A program made the translations under genes and the position numbers. The notes under the pieces were generated by a model, which searched no databases, was not told the DNA's origin, and saw only the letters and a program-made list of their open reading frames with translations. This document shows, in pieces, positions 1 through 8,882 of a DNA stretch of 64,000 nucleotides. The stretch is taken from the NCBI GenBank assembly GCA_019744775.1, contig JAIETZ010000004.1, positions 620,001 through 684,000 on the forward strand, read 5' to 3'. The number at the start of each line of letters is the position of its first letter. The stretch's first letter is position 1. Source of the stretch: Candidatus Obscuribacterales bacterium. Lineage in GTDB: Bacteria; Cyanobacteriota; Vampirovibrionia; Obscuribacterales; Obscuribacteraceae.

Positions 1-333
1 CTCTGTAAGCACATTACCGACGCAAATCATCGCAATTGGATCTAGTGGTTTTGTCTTAGCCAAAGCGTGGGCTTTGGTTACAGCTAAATCCATTTTGCCT
101 TCGGCCAACAAAATGCTTGGCTCCATTGTGTCGGCTTGTCGCAAAATTTCCGGCGAATCCAGCGTTGCAGATTTCGCTGACTTAGTTTCTCTTTCGTCTG
201 AGAGTTTAGCTTCCGGCTGGGCAATCGTCATGTAAAAGGCAAGACACATCACAGCGCCAAAGACGACCTGCCAACTGACAGCACTCTTAAAAACGGAACC
301 TAGTTGTAGCGACTCAGCTCTTGCCAAAGACAC
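1..333 (-). CDS. TPR-like membrane-anchored protein, N-terminal part
   Basis: Only the first 111 codons lie in the window; the rest runs off the left edge. I place the start at a GTG inside the end of holB, so the two genes overlap by about 20 nt and are probably translationally coupled. The N-terminus is a short polar stretch followed by one hydrophobic segment (about residues 17-36, VSWQVVFGAVMCLAFYM), consistent with a signal anchor. After a charged linker comes an alanine/leucine helical region (LLAEGKMDLAVTKAHALAKT) that reads like the start of a TPR array. Function is unknown. The frame is open to the window edge. The exact start is uncertain, since another GTG lies one codon upstream. 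Confidence 0.6.
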   Translation of the reverse strand, partial: MSLARAESLQLGSVFKSAVSWQVVFGAVMCLAFYMTIAQPEAKLSDERETKSAKSATLDSPEILRQADTMEPSILLAEGKMDLAVTKAHALAKTKPLDPIAMICVGNVLTE

Positions 334-1285
334 CACTCCCGAAACAGTCCTGACGAAGCTTTCTTAAGCATAGCGCAAAGTAGTCGGAAGCCGCCTTGGA
401 TGATACGTAATGATCAAGTTGTTGTTTCGTTTTATCAGCAAGATCGAGCAAGCTTTTGAGATAGGAGGCATAGGCCGGCATTTTAATTGCAGCATCTTTG
501 AAGGTTTCAATTTCCTTCGCCACTACCTGGTCAATAATGTCGGCCAGCGGCAGTTCCACTTCGTCGCTTATTGCCTGTGCCGACTTTGCCCAATTGAGCC
601 CGGTCCAAACACGGCGGGATTTGGGATCATTAATCGGCAATGCGCCGATAAATTTTTGCATCTGTTGAGCTTGTTCGAGAGTCAGACTACCTAAAGCAGT
701 GCCGCTATCCGGCTGATTCATTAAGTTAAGAACCTGACAGCGACTGACTATTGTCGGTAATACGTCCTCAAAATGATCTGCAAATAGCACAAATACCGTA
801 CTAGCCGGTGGCTCTTCAATTGTCTTAAGCAGCGCATTGGCAGCTGGTCTGTGCAGAATTTCCTCAGACGCATCAGGAATAACAACCACTCTGAAGTAGT
901 CGGACGTTTTGGTGAGCTCGGAAGCCAAAATCCTGGCCTTTTCTACAGCTATCTTGCCGGATTTAGTATCTTCGCCTGCAAGTTGAACAAAAGCCTGTGG
1001 ATGCTCATTTTTGAGTATCCATGAGCAGTTTTGACAAAGCTTGTGAGTATCTTCGCCGGATGTATCGAACAGACCATAGCGAAAGGCGCATGAGCCGAGC
1101 TTTTCCTTGTCATGCGCATGGCAATTCAGATAACAAGCAAGCTGCCTGCTTAACTGCCACTTATCCTCCCTGGCACGACCGCTCAGAAGATAGGCGTGTG
1201 CCAATTTCCCACGGCTCACGGCTGCCTTAAGGACAGTTGCCACGAGACGCTGACCATGCCAGAGTGACTGACTGAAAATTTCCAT
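314..1285 (-). CDS. holB: DNA polymerase III delta' subunit (clamp loader)
   Basis: A 323-residue delta'-type clamp-loader subunit, which with DnaX and delta opens the beta clamp on primed DNA. Visible hallmarks are a cysteine cluster in the first third (CxxH..C...CxxC, residues about 53-87) matching the zinc module of the DnaX/HolB AAA+ family, the ALLKTIEEPP motif and the SRC sensor motif (IVSRCQVL). The P-loop position (LLSGRAREDKWQ) lacks a canonical GxxxxGKT, as is usual for delta', which does not hydrolyse ATP. It is followed directly by the TPR-like gene with overlapping ends. The upstream side faces purA across about 225 bp containing a promoter for purA. Confidence 0.85.
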   Translation of the reverse strand: MEIFSQSLWHGQRLVATVLKAAVSRGKLAHAYLLSGRAREDKWQLSRQLACYLNCHAHDKEKLGSCAFRYGLFDTSGEDTHKLCQNCSWILKNEHPQAFVQLAGEDTKSGKIAVEKARILASELTKTSDYFRVVVIPDASEEILHRPAANALLKTIEEPPASTVFVLFADHFEDVLPTIVSRCQVLNLMNQPDSGTALGSLTLEQAQQMQKFIGALPINDPKSRRVWTGLNWAKSAQAISDEVELPLADIIDQVVAKEIETFKDAAIKMPAYASYLKSLLDLADKTKQQLDHYVSSKAASDYFALCLRKLRQDCFGSGVFGKS

Positions 1286-1355
1286 GACCCAAGTGTACGA
1301 GCTGCAGGCTGCAAATTAAGTAAAAAAGCTTAATGCCCTGAAAAGCCCTATTCCT

Positions 1356-1384
1356 TTGACATCAACAGGTTCCTGACCTAGACT
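1356..1384 (+). promoter_or_regulatory. Predicted sigma70-type promoter of purA
   Basis: A perfect TTGACA -35 hexamer (1356-1361) is followed by a 17-bp spacer and TAGACT (1379-1384) as the -10. Transcription would begin near 1391, leaving a leader of about 120 nt before the TTG start of purA. No riboswitch-like structure was evident in that leader. The remaining holB-purA spacer shows no other feature. Confidence 0.55.
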
Positions 1385-1511
1385 ATCTGAGGTCTAAAAA
1401 GACCAGTAATTTGATGCCCAGCGCACGGCTTTCAGCCGATATGCTGACAAAGGCAGGGATAAAAGCTGGTGTTTTTTAGACTGAAGAGAACTAAACACAG
1501 AGGCAACAGCT

Positions 1512-2846
1512 TTGGCAAACGTAATAGTCGTTGGCGCACAATTTGGTGACGAGGGTAAGGCTAAGGTCACGGACCTTCTTTCTCGGAACGCCGACATAGT
1601 AGTCCGTTATCAGGGTGGCGCAAATGCCGGTCACACCGTTGTTGTTGACGGCGACACATTTAAGTTCCACTTGATTCCTTCAGGAATTTTGTACAAAGGA
1701 AAGACCTGCGTTTTGGGACCAGGCATGGTCATTGATCCCAAAGCATTCGTCAAAGAAGTAAAAGGACTGACTGACCGGGGACTCGATGATTCCGGTTTGA
1801 AGGTGTCCAACACTGCTCATGTCACAATGCCTTATCACCTTGCCATTGACGCAGCCGATGAAGAGTCTCGCGGTGATCACAAGATCGGCACCACCAAGCG
1901 CGGCATTGGACCAACTTACGCCGACAAATGTGCTCGTTCGGGAATTCGCGTTGAAGACCTGCTCGACAAAGATATCTTGCGCAGCAAACTCGAATGGCTT
2001 GTTCCAAAGAAAAACGTCATTCTTGAACGCATGTACAATTTGCCACCATTTGATATTGATGCCGTTTACAACGAGTACCTCGAGTACGGTAAACAAATGG
2101 CAAAATACGTCTGCGACACATCAGCCATTATTTTCAATGCCGTTCAAGAGCGTAAAAATATTTTGTTTGAAGGCGCCCAAGGTACTCTGCTAGATCTCGA
2201 TCACGGCAGCTATCCATACGTTACAAGTTCCAACCCATCAGCGGGCGGTGCCTGTACCGGTGCCGGTATTGGACCAACAATTATCGACAGAGTAATTGGC
2301 GTATCCAAAGCCTTCATGACTCGCGTAGGTGAAGGTCCTTTCCCAACTGAACAAGAAGGCAAGATTGGTGAGGCTTTGCGTCAAGTAGGCAAAGCTTGGG
2401 CAGAAGTCGGTGTTACAACCGGTCGCCCGAGACGTTGCGGATGGTTCGATACGGTAATCGGACGCTATGCAGTGCGCATCAACGGCTTGGATTGTTTGGC
2501 AATTACAAAGCTGGATGTCCTCGACGAATTTGATGAGATTCAAGTTTGCGTGGGCTACCGCGACAAGCAATCGGGACAAGTATTGAAGAATATTTCTTCA
2601 TTAGCCGGTGCTTTCAGACATGCTGAGCCTATCTACGAAACATTCAAAGGTTGGAAAGAATCGACAAGCGAATGTCGCAGCTTCAAGGATTTGCCGAAGC
2701 AAGCTCAGCGCTATCTCGATTTCATCGCCAGCGAATTGGAAGTTCCAGTTGCAATAGTTAGCGTTGGACCAATGCGTGATCAAACAATCATCATTGAAGA
2801 TCCAATTCACGGACCGAAGCGCGTACTTACACACGTAAATAACTAG
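1512..2846 (+). CDS. purA: Adenylosuccinate synthetase
   Basis: PurA joins IMP and aspartate with GTP hydrolysis to make adenylosuccinate, the first committed step to AMP, in the cytoplasm. The 444-residue protein has the usual family length. The N-terminus carries the GTP-binding [11 protein letters not shown] loop with the catalytic Asp, followed by the [12 protein letters not shown] region; later it shows [11 protein letters not shown], the GAQGTLLD loop and the GWFDTV segment. The start is a TTG codon preceded by a weak AGAGG. The start fits because the family begins only a few residues before the [10 protein letters not shown] motif. Transcribed from the promoter upstream and ended by a strong hairpin just downstream, so it is probably monocistronic. 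Confidence 0.97.
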   Translation: MANVIVVGAQFGDEGKAKVTDLLSRNADIVVRYQGGANAGHTVVVDGDTFKFHLIPSGILYKGKTCVLGPGMVIDPKAFVKEVKGLTDRGLDDSGLKVSNTAHVTMPYHLAIDAADEESRGDHKIGTTKRGIGPTYADKCARSGIRVEDLLDKDILRSKLEWLVPKKNVILERMYNLPPFDIDAVYNEYLEYGKQMAKYVCDTSAIIFNAVQERKNILFEGAQGTLLDLDHGSYPYVTSSNPSAGGACTGAGIGPTIIDRVIGVSKAFMTRVGEGPFPTEQEGKIGEALRQVGKAWAEVGVTTGRPRRCGWFDTVIGRYAVRINGLDCLAITKLDVLDEFDEIQVCVGYRDKQSGQVLKNISSLAGAFRHAEPIYETFKGWKESTSECRSFKDLPKQAQRYLDFIASELEVPVAIVSVGPMRDQTIIIEDPIHGPKRVLTHVNN

Positions 2847-2876
2847 TCCGGAAAGCGAAACTTCAAGAACAAAAAA

Positions 2877-2900
2877 ACGGATGGATTTTATTCCATCCGT
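2877..2900. terminator. Bidirectional intrinsic terminator
   Basis: A perfect 9-bp stem (ACGGATGGA / TCCATCCGT) with a 6-nt loop is flanked by an A-run on the left and a T-run on the right. It can therefore stop transcription of purA on the plus strand and of the convergent phasin-like gene on the minus strand. Confidence 0.85.
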
Positions 2901-2923
2901 TTTTGGTTTTTAGACAAGCGCTT

Positions 2924-3334
2924 TTACTTATTGCGGCGCTTTGCTTTTCTGGAAGCTGTTGTACCAGAACCTTCTGCACCTTCGCTGCCGTCGCACAATG
3001 TTTCTTCTAAGTGCTCCAAGCGCTCGTTCAATTCTTCCAAATCTTCACGAGTCATCAAGCCGAACTCTTTGATTGCTTTCTTTATAGAAGCTGTGATTTG
3101 TACTTCAAGAGTTCCTTTACGCTTGTTTACTTCTTCAGTAAACGACTTAAGGCTCTTTTCAATTGATTCTGTTTTGTCTTTGCCCTTAATTTCCAGGTCA
3201 TCCATCAATTCATGACCAACCTTGATCAAATCCTCAAGAGCTTCATTCAAAGCTGATTTGACTCTTTCCACATTTGTAGAAGCGCCGACTCCTGTTAGGA
3301 CTGCCTTTTTGAGAAGTTTTGTTCTTTCGCTCAT
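2924..3334 (-). CDS. Phasin-like coiled-coil protein
   Basis: A 136-residue charged, helical protein. The start chosen is the ATG preceded by AGAGGTAGG, which gives MSERTKLLKKAVLTGVGAS; a longer reading exists but lacks a good ribosome site. The N-terminal LLKKAVLTGVGA followed by long amphipathic helices and the C-terminal MTREDLEELNERLEHLEE heptad helix resemble the PhaF/PhaI phasin superfamily, which coats polyhydroxyalkanoate granules or acts as a regulator. The tail is Ser/Gly then Lys/Arg rich (SRKAKRRNK). PHA association is inference, modestly supported by the 3-hydroxyacyl-CoA dehydrogenase further along. It could equally be a generic coiled-coil protein. It ends at the shared terminator with purA. 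Confidence 0.6.
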   Translation of the reverse strand: MSERTKLLKKAVLTGVGASTNVERVKSALNEALEDLIKVGHELMDDLEIKGKDKTESIEKSLKSFTEEVNKRKGTLEVQITASIKKAIKEFGLMTREDLEELNERLEHLEETLCDGSEGAEGSGTTASRKAKRRNK

Positions 3335-3565
3335 GGTCCTACCTCTTGTGTAAAAATGCTTTTGTGATTTTAGACTCTCAATTTTCACCCGTGAGTTACC
3401 AACAGGTAAAATCTGACCGACTATTTGCTCCTTTGTACTTTGCCGGAGCAATTACTGCATTAAAATTACCCTTACTGTAAACGAGTTGATCTGACAACTC
3501 GGAGCAAATTCTCTCAGGAAGCGCAACCAAGCGTTTGGCGAAGCTTAATAAACAAGGAGAACCCC

Positions 3566-5281
3566 GTGTCGAAACCGAAACAATGGCGTCTAGCAATGTC
3601 CGCATTGTTATCATCACTTGTCTTGCTTAGCTCTTTCGGAGCAAATCAAGCGCAAGCACAATCTGATGACAATCGAAAACCAAAATTAGTCGTAATGATT
3701 GTTGCCGACCAACTTTCCTACGATTACTTAGCCAGGTATCGTGACAAGTTTGGCGCCGGTGGTCTTCGCTACCTGATTGACAACGGAGCAAACTTTACAA
3801 ATTGTCGTTTTCGCCAGCTGACAAGCCACACCGCATGTGGTGACACAATCATTTCAACAGGAGCCTATCCGTGGGCAACAGGAATTATTGCCGATGATTG
3901 GTTTGACAGACGCAAAGGCAAGGAAGTATCAGCCACTGCCGACGATCAAGCAACAATAGTCGGTGGACAAGGACTTGGTGCATCGGCCAAAGCAATGCTG
4001 GGCACCACAATTGGCGATCAAATGAAACTCGCCACCAACGGTAGATCAAGAGTTGTCACCGTTTCTATCGGAGAGCGTCCGGCAGTATTTTTAGCCGGTC
4101 GTTTGGCTGATGAAGCTTACTGGTGGGACACGCGTAGCGGCAGTTTCGTCACGTCGAGTCAGTACAGCCGCAGCCTTCCTTCATGGGCGCAATCTTTCAA
4201 CAATCAGCGCTTTGCCGATAAATATTTCGGACAGACCTGGCAGCGTCTCTTAAATGAGACACAATATTCTGCTTCCAGCCGCGATGACTACACCTACGAA
4301 AAACCACTTCCAGGTGACGGCAAACAATTCCCACATGTAATTACAGGTGGTGCAACTGGTCCTTCGGAAAAGTTCTACTCAACTTTTGCTATGACACCAT
4401 TTGCTAATCAGATGGTTTCAGATTTCGCCAAAGAAGCAATTGATAAAGAAGGACTCGGTCAACGTCCCGATCCGGATCTAATCGCTATCAACTTCGGTGC
4501 CGGTGAAGGTCTTGGCGAACACTTTGGTCCTTACAGCCAAGAAGTGCAAGATCTCGTGCTCCGCCTAGATCAGACTCTGGCAAATTTGTTCCAAACCATT
4601 GACCAAAAGGTCGGTCTGGATAAGTGCTTAATTGTTCTCACAGCAGATCACGGCATTGCACCGATACCTGAATTCCTCAAGGAGAAAGGGCTTGATGCAG
4701 GACGTATTGACCCTAAAGCCTTCAAGACATTGGTTGATTCGGCACTTGATGCCAAATTAGGCGCCGATGATTGGGTTGAATCGTTTGTGCCACCAAATGT
4801 CTACTTGAACCTGAACGCAATTGACAGACAGAAATATCGCCAACCCGATGTTGAAGCTGTGGCAGCTAAAATTGCTCGCTCCGTGCCCGGTGTTGGTGAT
4901 GTCTACACAGCAGTGCAGTTTTTCATGAACCAAGTACCATCAGGCCCATTAGCAGATGCCGTTCGCAAGAACTACTTCTGGGGACGCTCCGGCGAATTAG
5001 TTGTTATAACCAAGCCAGGCTGGATCTTCTCGTCTGAACAAAACGGAACTGAGAAAGGTTCGCCATATGCCTATGACACTCAAGTACCGCTCATCATAAG
5101 CGGTTTTGGTATCAAAGGCGGAAGCTATGCCACTACTGCCTCACCGGCAGACATTGCGCCAACGGTGGCAGCAATACTCGGCATAGATCAACCATCACTT
5201 GCTGAAGGTCGTGCATTGTCCGAGTCTCTTGGACAAATGTTTGGACCACCAAAACCAAGATCTTTGGCTAATCAGCAGTAG
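3566..5281 (+). CDS. Secreted PafA-type alkaline phosphatase / phosphodiesterase
   Basis: A 571-residue exported phosphomonoesterase of the alkaline phosphatase superfamily. The GTG start follows AAGGAG. Residues 1-32 form a signal peptide ending near AQA. The mature part starts with a metal-binding DQLSYDYLARY motif and then SHTACGD, where the threonine aligns with the nucleophile of PafA-like enzymes (which use Thr rather than Ser). It continues with YPWATGIIADDWFDR and a later metal site LTADHGIAP. This arrangement resembles phosphate-irrepressible PafA rather than PhoA. It would release phosphate from organic phosphomonoesters outside the cytoplasmic membrane. It lies just upstream of polA with a 27-nt gap; no pho box was identified. 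Substrate range cannot be read from the sequence. Confidence 0.8.
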   Translation: MSKPKQWRLAMSALLSSLVLLSSFGANQAQAQSDDNRKPKLVVMIVADQLSYDYLARYRDKFGAGGLRYLIDNGANFTNCRFRQLTSHTACGDTIISTGAYPWATGIIADDWFDRRKGKEVSATADDQATIVGGQGLGASAKAMLGTTIGDQMKLATNGRSRVVTVSIGERPAVFLAGRLADEAYWWDTRSGSFVTSSQYSRSLPSWAQSFNNQRFADKYFGQTWQRLLNETQYSASSRDDYTYEKPLPGDGKQFPHVITGGATGPSEKFYSTFAMTPFANQMVSDFAKEAIDKEGLGQRPDPDLIAINFGAGEGLGEHFGPYSQEVQDLVLRLDQTLANLFQTIDQKVGLDKCLIVLTADHGIAPIPEFLKEKGLDAGRIDPKAFKTLVDSALDAKLGADDWVESFVPPNVYLNLNAIDRQKYRQPDVEAVAAKIARSVPGVGDVYTAVQFFMNQVPSGPLADAVRKNYFWGRSGELVVITKPGWIFSSEQNGTEKGSPYAYDTQVPLIISGFGIKGGSYATTASPADIAPTVAAILGIDQPSLAEGRALSESLGQMFGPPKPRSLANQQ

Positions 5282-5308
5282 AACACTTAGAGCATAGAGG
5301 GAAACGAA

Positions 5309-8272
5309 ATGTCCGAGAAGCAGAGCAAGAGCTGCCAAGAGCAGGTCGCAGCGGCGCGAACAGCGAACTGCGAGCAGCCAAGCGCAGGCGAGGCTTCGCG
5401 AGCCGGAGCGTTATTAGTCCTAGTTGATGGCAGCGCGCTGGCATTTCGTTCCTTCTATGCTCTTTTTACATCCGGATTAAGAAAGGCAGACGGAACAGCA
5501 ACCTGGGCGGTATACGGCTTCCTTAACTCAATATTTGATCTATTAGAGACACGCAAACCGGACATGGTTGCTGTCTGCTTCGACTTGGCAGAACCAACTT
5601 TTAGACACAAAGAATACGAAGACTACAAAGCAAACAGAGCTGAAATGCCTGATGATTTGGCCACACAGTGGCCGATGATCAAAGAGGCAGTGGAATACTT
5701 AGACATTCCTATTCTTGAAAAACCCGGCTTTGAAGCTGACGACATCATCGGCACATTGGCTCGCATTGCCGAGCAAAAGAAAATGAATGTGCAAATTCTT
5801 ACAGGCGACCAAGATGCTTTTCAATTGCTTGATGGACACATTCAAGTATTGATGCCTGGCAAAAATGGTCTTGCTACTTTTGGTCGCGGAGAAGTTTTTG
5901 AAAAACTTTCTGTATGGCCAGAACAAATTGTCGACTATAAAGCCCTCTGCGGCGACTCTTCGGACAACATTCCTGGCGTGCGTGGAATAGGACCCAAGAC
6001 AGCAGTTCAACTTTTAACTGAATTCCAGACATTGGAAAATGTCTATGCAAATATCGACAAGATAAAGTCCAAATCAGTACAGCAAAAACTAATAGACGGC
6101 AAGGATAGCGCCTTTGCCAGCCAAAACCTGGCAACTATTCGCTTAGATGTCGATATAGACATTGACTTTGAAAAGCTCAAAGTCACTATGCCTAAAGTTG
6201 AGACTTTGGCAAATGGTCTAAAAGAATTCGAATTCAAAAACATGCTGAAGCGCCTGCCAAAAATTTTGGCATCATTCAATAACGGCGTAGAACCTGTAAT
6301 TGATGAATCCCTTTTGACCATGGGCACTGTGCAAACCAAACCTGCTAAAACAAATGGCGACGCAGCATCAGTCGCACCTCAAGGACAGCAACTCACGTTG
6401 GGAGTTGTGTCAACAGATGCCCCTGAACCAATAATAGTAACGACGGAGTCTCAGTTAGAAGATCTCATAAAGCAATTAAGCAAACAAGAAGTAATAAGTG
6501 TTGATTTAGAAACAACAGGACTTGCTTCACTAGACACGCAAATTGTCGGATATGCATTTGCCTGGGCAGATGAAGCACGCATGAAAGACTGCCGCGTTTC
6601 AAGCTCCAAGGAAAATTGGGATATTCAAACAGCCTATGTGCCCGTTCGCCACTTCGGCTCTCATCAGCTGCCGCAAGAATTGGTTTCAGCCAAACTCAAA
6701 CCAATTCTTGAAGATCAAAAGATCGGCAAAGTTGCTCAAAATGCCAAATACGAAATGAATGTCTTGTCTTTGGATGGTATTAAGTTTGGACCTGTATGTT
6801 TCGATCCATTGCTTGCCAGCTATATTGTCGACCCTGATGAAAAGCACGGGCTAAAAGACCAAGCTGAGCGAATCCTTGGACATCAGATGGTAAAAATAGC
6901 CGAGCTAATAGGCACCGGCAAAAAGCAATTGACGATGGAGCAAGTGCCGATATCACAAGCTGCACCGTATGCTGCCGATGACGCCCGGATGACCTTGGAA
7001 CTGGCGCGCTATTACAGTGCCACTCTCAATCCAACTCAGTTCAAATTGCTGACGGAAATGGATATGCCATTGGCGGCAGTACTGGCAAAAATGGAACAGA
7101 ATGGTGTTGCCCTGGACTTAGGTTATCTAGGTCTATTCTCCATGGAATTAACGCAAGACTTATCGCGTTTAGAACTGGAAATTTTTGAAGATGCCGGACA
7201 TTCTTTCAACATCAATTCTCCACAGCAATTACAAAAAGTCCTTTTTGAAGAGCTTAAACTGCCGGCTAAGTCAAAAACGAAATCCGGTTATTCAACTGAT
7301 GCCAGCGTTCTTGAATCACTAAAAAACGAACACCCCATCATCAGTAAGTTGATGGACTTCAGGCAAATGTCTAAATTGCGCTCAACTTACGTTGATGCTT
7401 TGCCGCGTCAGGTAAGCCCGCGCGATAAACGCCTGCATGGAGATTTCAATCAAACAGGAACAAGCACTGGGCGCCTGTCCAGCTCTAATCCAAATTTGCA
7501 GAATATTCCCATCCGCACGGAACTAGGCCGTCGAATTCGACGTGCATTCATTCCGGCAAGTGACTCAAATGTTTTGATATCGGCTGACTACAGCCAAATT
7601 GAGTTGCGATTACTTGCACACATGTGCGGAGATGAAATACTTCTTGATGCCTTCAAAAAGGACGAAGACATTCATTCACGTACTGCCGCAGAAATCTTCG
7701 ATAAGGAAATAAATGCCGTTGATTCGGACATGCGTCGAGTCGGCAAAACAATCAACTTCTCGCTCATCTATCAGCAGGGAGCTTACTCAACAGGCTTAGA
7801 TCTCGGCGTTACAACGAAAGAAGCTCAAGCATTTATCGACAAGTACTTCAGCCGTTATCCCAAAGTACGCAAATATCTAACGGACTCAATTGAAGACGCT
7901 CGCAGCAAAGGCTATGCAGAAACAATCTGGGGTCGCAAACGTTATTTCCGTAATCTCAACGACAGAAATGACATGATCCGCAAAGCTGAAGAACGTGCCG
8001 CCTGCAATGCACCTCTGCAAGGAAGCGCTGCCGACCTTATGAAGTTAGCGATGATTGATCTCGACAAAGAGCTGACGAAACGCCAGCTCAAAACGAAGCT
8101 CATTCTTCAAGTACACGACGAACTCGTCCTTGATGTGCCCAAAGACGAAGTCGATGAAGTAACCAAGATTGTTCGCGAAGCCATGTCGGTAAAGACAATC
8201 AACGGCGAAAAATTCCGAGTGCCTTTAAAGGTAGATATCCGTTCCGGTAAAAATTGGATGGAAGCTAAATAA
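5309..8272 (+). CDS. polA: DNA polymerase I with intact proofreading domain
   Basis: 987 residues, long for the family because of an unusual N-terminal extension of about 34 residues. The 5'-nuclease domain starts with LVDGSALAFRSFYALF, preceded in normal PolA by only a few residues. The 3'-5' exonuclease keeps its acidic residues (VDLETTG near 397, YAADDAR near 555). The polymerase domain has motif A DYSQIELR (about 757), motif B RRVGKTINFSLIYQ and motif C VHDELVLD (about 933). The start ATG follows AGAGGG. No ATG, GTG or TTG lies between the extension and the first domain, so the extension must be translated. It is encoded by a copy of the dispersed leader repeat. Roles are Okazaki fragment maturation and repair. 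Confidence 0.97.
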   Translation: MSEKQSKSCQEQVAAARTANCEQPSAGEASRAGALLVLVDGSALAFRSFYALFTSGLRKADGTATWAVYGFLNSIFDLLETRKPDMVAVCFDLAEPTFRHKEYEDYKANRAEMPDDLATQWPMIKEAVEYLDIPILEKPGFEADDIIGTLARIAEQKKMNVQILTGDQDAFQLLDGHIQVLMPGKNGLATFGRGEVFEKLSVWPEQIVDYKALCGDSSDNIPGVRGIGPKTAVQLLTEFQTLENVYANIDKIKSKSVQQKLIDGKDSAFASQNLATIRLDVDIDIDFEKLKVTMPKVETLANGLKEFEFKNMLKRLPKILASFNNGVEPVIDESLLTMGTVQTKPAKTNGDAASVAPQGQQLTLGVVSTDAPEPIIVTTESQLEDLIKQLSKQEVISVDLETTGLASLDTQIVGYAFAWADEARMKDCRVSSSKENWDIQTAYVPVRHFGSHQLPQELVSAKLKPILEDQKIGKVAQNAKYEMNVLSLDGIKFGPVCFDPLLASYIVDPDEKHGLKDQAERILGHQMVKIAELIGTGKKQLTMEQVPISQAAPYAADDARMTLELARYYSATLNPTQFKLLTEMDMPLAAVLAKMEQNGVALDLGYLGLFSMELTQDLSRLELEIFEDAGHSFNINSPQQLQKVLFEELKLPAKSKTKSGYSTDASVLESLKNEHPIISKLMDFRQMSKLRSTYVDALPRQVSPRDKRLHGDFNQTGTSTGRLSSSNPNLQNIPIRTELGRRIRRAFIPASDSNVLISADYSQIELRLLAHMCGDEILLDAFKKDEDIHSRTAAEIFDKEINAVDSDMRRVGKTINFSLIYQQGAYSTGLDLGVTTKEAQAFIDKYFSRYPKVRKYLTDSIEDARSKGYAETIWGRKRYFRNLNDRNDMIRKAEERAACNAPLQGSAADLMKLAMIDLDKELTKRQLKTKLILQVHDELVLDVPKDEVDEVTKIVREAMSVKTINGEKFRVPLKVDIRSGKNWMEAK
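5316..5413 (+). repeat. Leader repeat copy 1, in frame inside polA
   Basis: One of seven dispersed copies. It carries the 5' hairpin (GCTGC...GCAGC, loop ending GAGCAGG), a second small hairpin (CTG-CGAG-CAG), an AAGCGCAGGCGAGG tract and the terminal GCCGGAGCGTTA. It lies entirely within the polA reading frame and adds about 33 residues rich in Ala, Ser, Gln and Glu before the 5'-nuclease domain. In the other gene-proximal copies the same sequence sits upstream of the start codon. Confidence 0.8.
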
Positions 8273-8274
8273 GG

Positions 8275-8643
8275 CTAAGAGGATTTTTTGCCTGACTTTC
8301 TGCCTTTTGACGATTTGCGCCCTTTAGTTGATTTCCGTCCTTTGCGAACGTAAGCTTTTGCTGGTGGCTTTTTAGCCCTTTTGCTGTCTTTGCCGGTGCC
8401 CAGTCTTCTGCGAGTTCTTGCTGCAGACTTACCAACTGACTTACGTGATTTCTTCTTAGCAGCTGCCGATTTCCTTCTGCCTGACCCTGACTTTTCTCCC
8501 CTGCCGAATTCCTCATTTACAGTGGCCCGAGCTATACCCTTAGCCCTTTTCTCGCTCATCCCCTTTTTCTTATAATCTTCGGCAATGTGGTCTGCCTGTC
8601 TTTCCTGCTTATCTGTGTATTTGGTCTTGCTTCCTCTAGGCAT
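8275..8643 (-). CDS. Small basic protein: plasmid-stabilization-like head, histone H1-like tail
   Basis: 122 residues. The first 55 residues (MPRGSKTKYTDKQERQADHI, then EDYKKKG...RAKGIARATVNEEFG) match what is usually annotated as a plasmid stabilization or ChaB-like protein in many chromosomes. The remaining 65 residues are a low-complexity Lys/Arg/Ser/Ala tail (GRKSTKGRKSSKGRKSGKKSS) like histone H1-type proteins, which suggests nucleic-acid binding. The ATG follows AGGATGTGACAA. It converges on polA with only two bases between the stop codons. The family name should not be read as evidence of a plasmid; the true function is unknown. Confidence 0.7.
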   Translation of the reverse strand: MPRGSKTKYTDKQERQADHIAEDYKKKGMSEKRAKGIARATVNEEFGRGEKSGSGRRKSAAAKKKSRKSVGKSAARTRRRLGTGKDSKRAKKPPAKAYVRKGRKSTKGRKSSKGRKSGKKSS

Positions 8644-8724
8644 TTGTCACATCCTATTTAACGTATGTTGGCAGATGAAAAACCCTATCCCTAGGTTCCC
8701 GATCATTAAGAACCGAGAAACCAA

Positions 8725-8781
8725 GCCCCACGCTCATTTTGGGGCGAAAGATTAAATTGTCAAGAAGTACGTTTAATCTTT
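8725..8781. promoter_or_regulatory. Two adjacent inverted repeats in a divergent spacer
   Basis: The 239-bp divergent spacer between the basic protein gene and the LRV gene holds a 6-bp hairpin GCCCCA/TGGGGC (8725-8745). Immediately after it comes a perfect 10-bp inverted repeat AAAGATTAAA/TTTAATCTTT with a 15-nt loop (8747-8781). There is no T-run, so a terminator is unlikely. Either could be an operator or a leader structure. The remainder of the spacer shows no gene. Confidence 0.35.
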
Positions 8782-8882
8782 TCTTTATAGTGGTAAATAA
8801 GGAAATAAGGGTCTGTCTCGGCGAGTTTAATAGCGGGCAGACTGTTGCGTTCAGACACAACAGTCAAAGGGAGTATTGGCAG

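Noticed and set aside
3511-3545. Possible eighth leader repeat before the secreted phosphatase (GAAGCGCAACCAAGCG, GGCGAAGCTTA)
   Set aside because: Only short stretches match and neither hairpin is present; similarity is too weak to count.
5414-5440. A later start for polA after the repeat
   Set aside because: No ATG, GTG or TTG in frame occurs between the repeat and the first domain residues.
8275-8643. Plasmid origin of the region suggested by the plasmid-stabilization name
   Set aside because: All neighbours are core chromosomal genes and no replication or mobility genes are present; the family name is historical.
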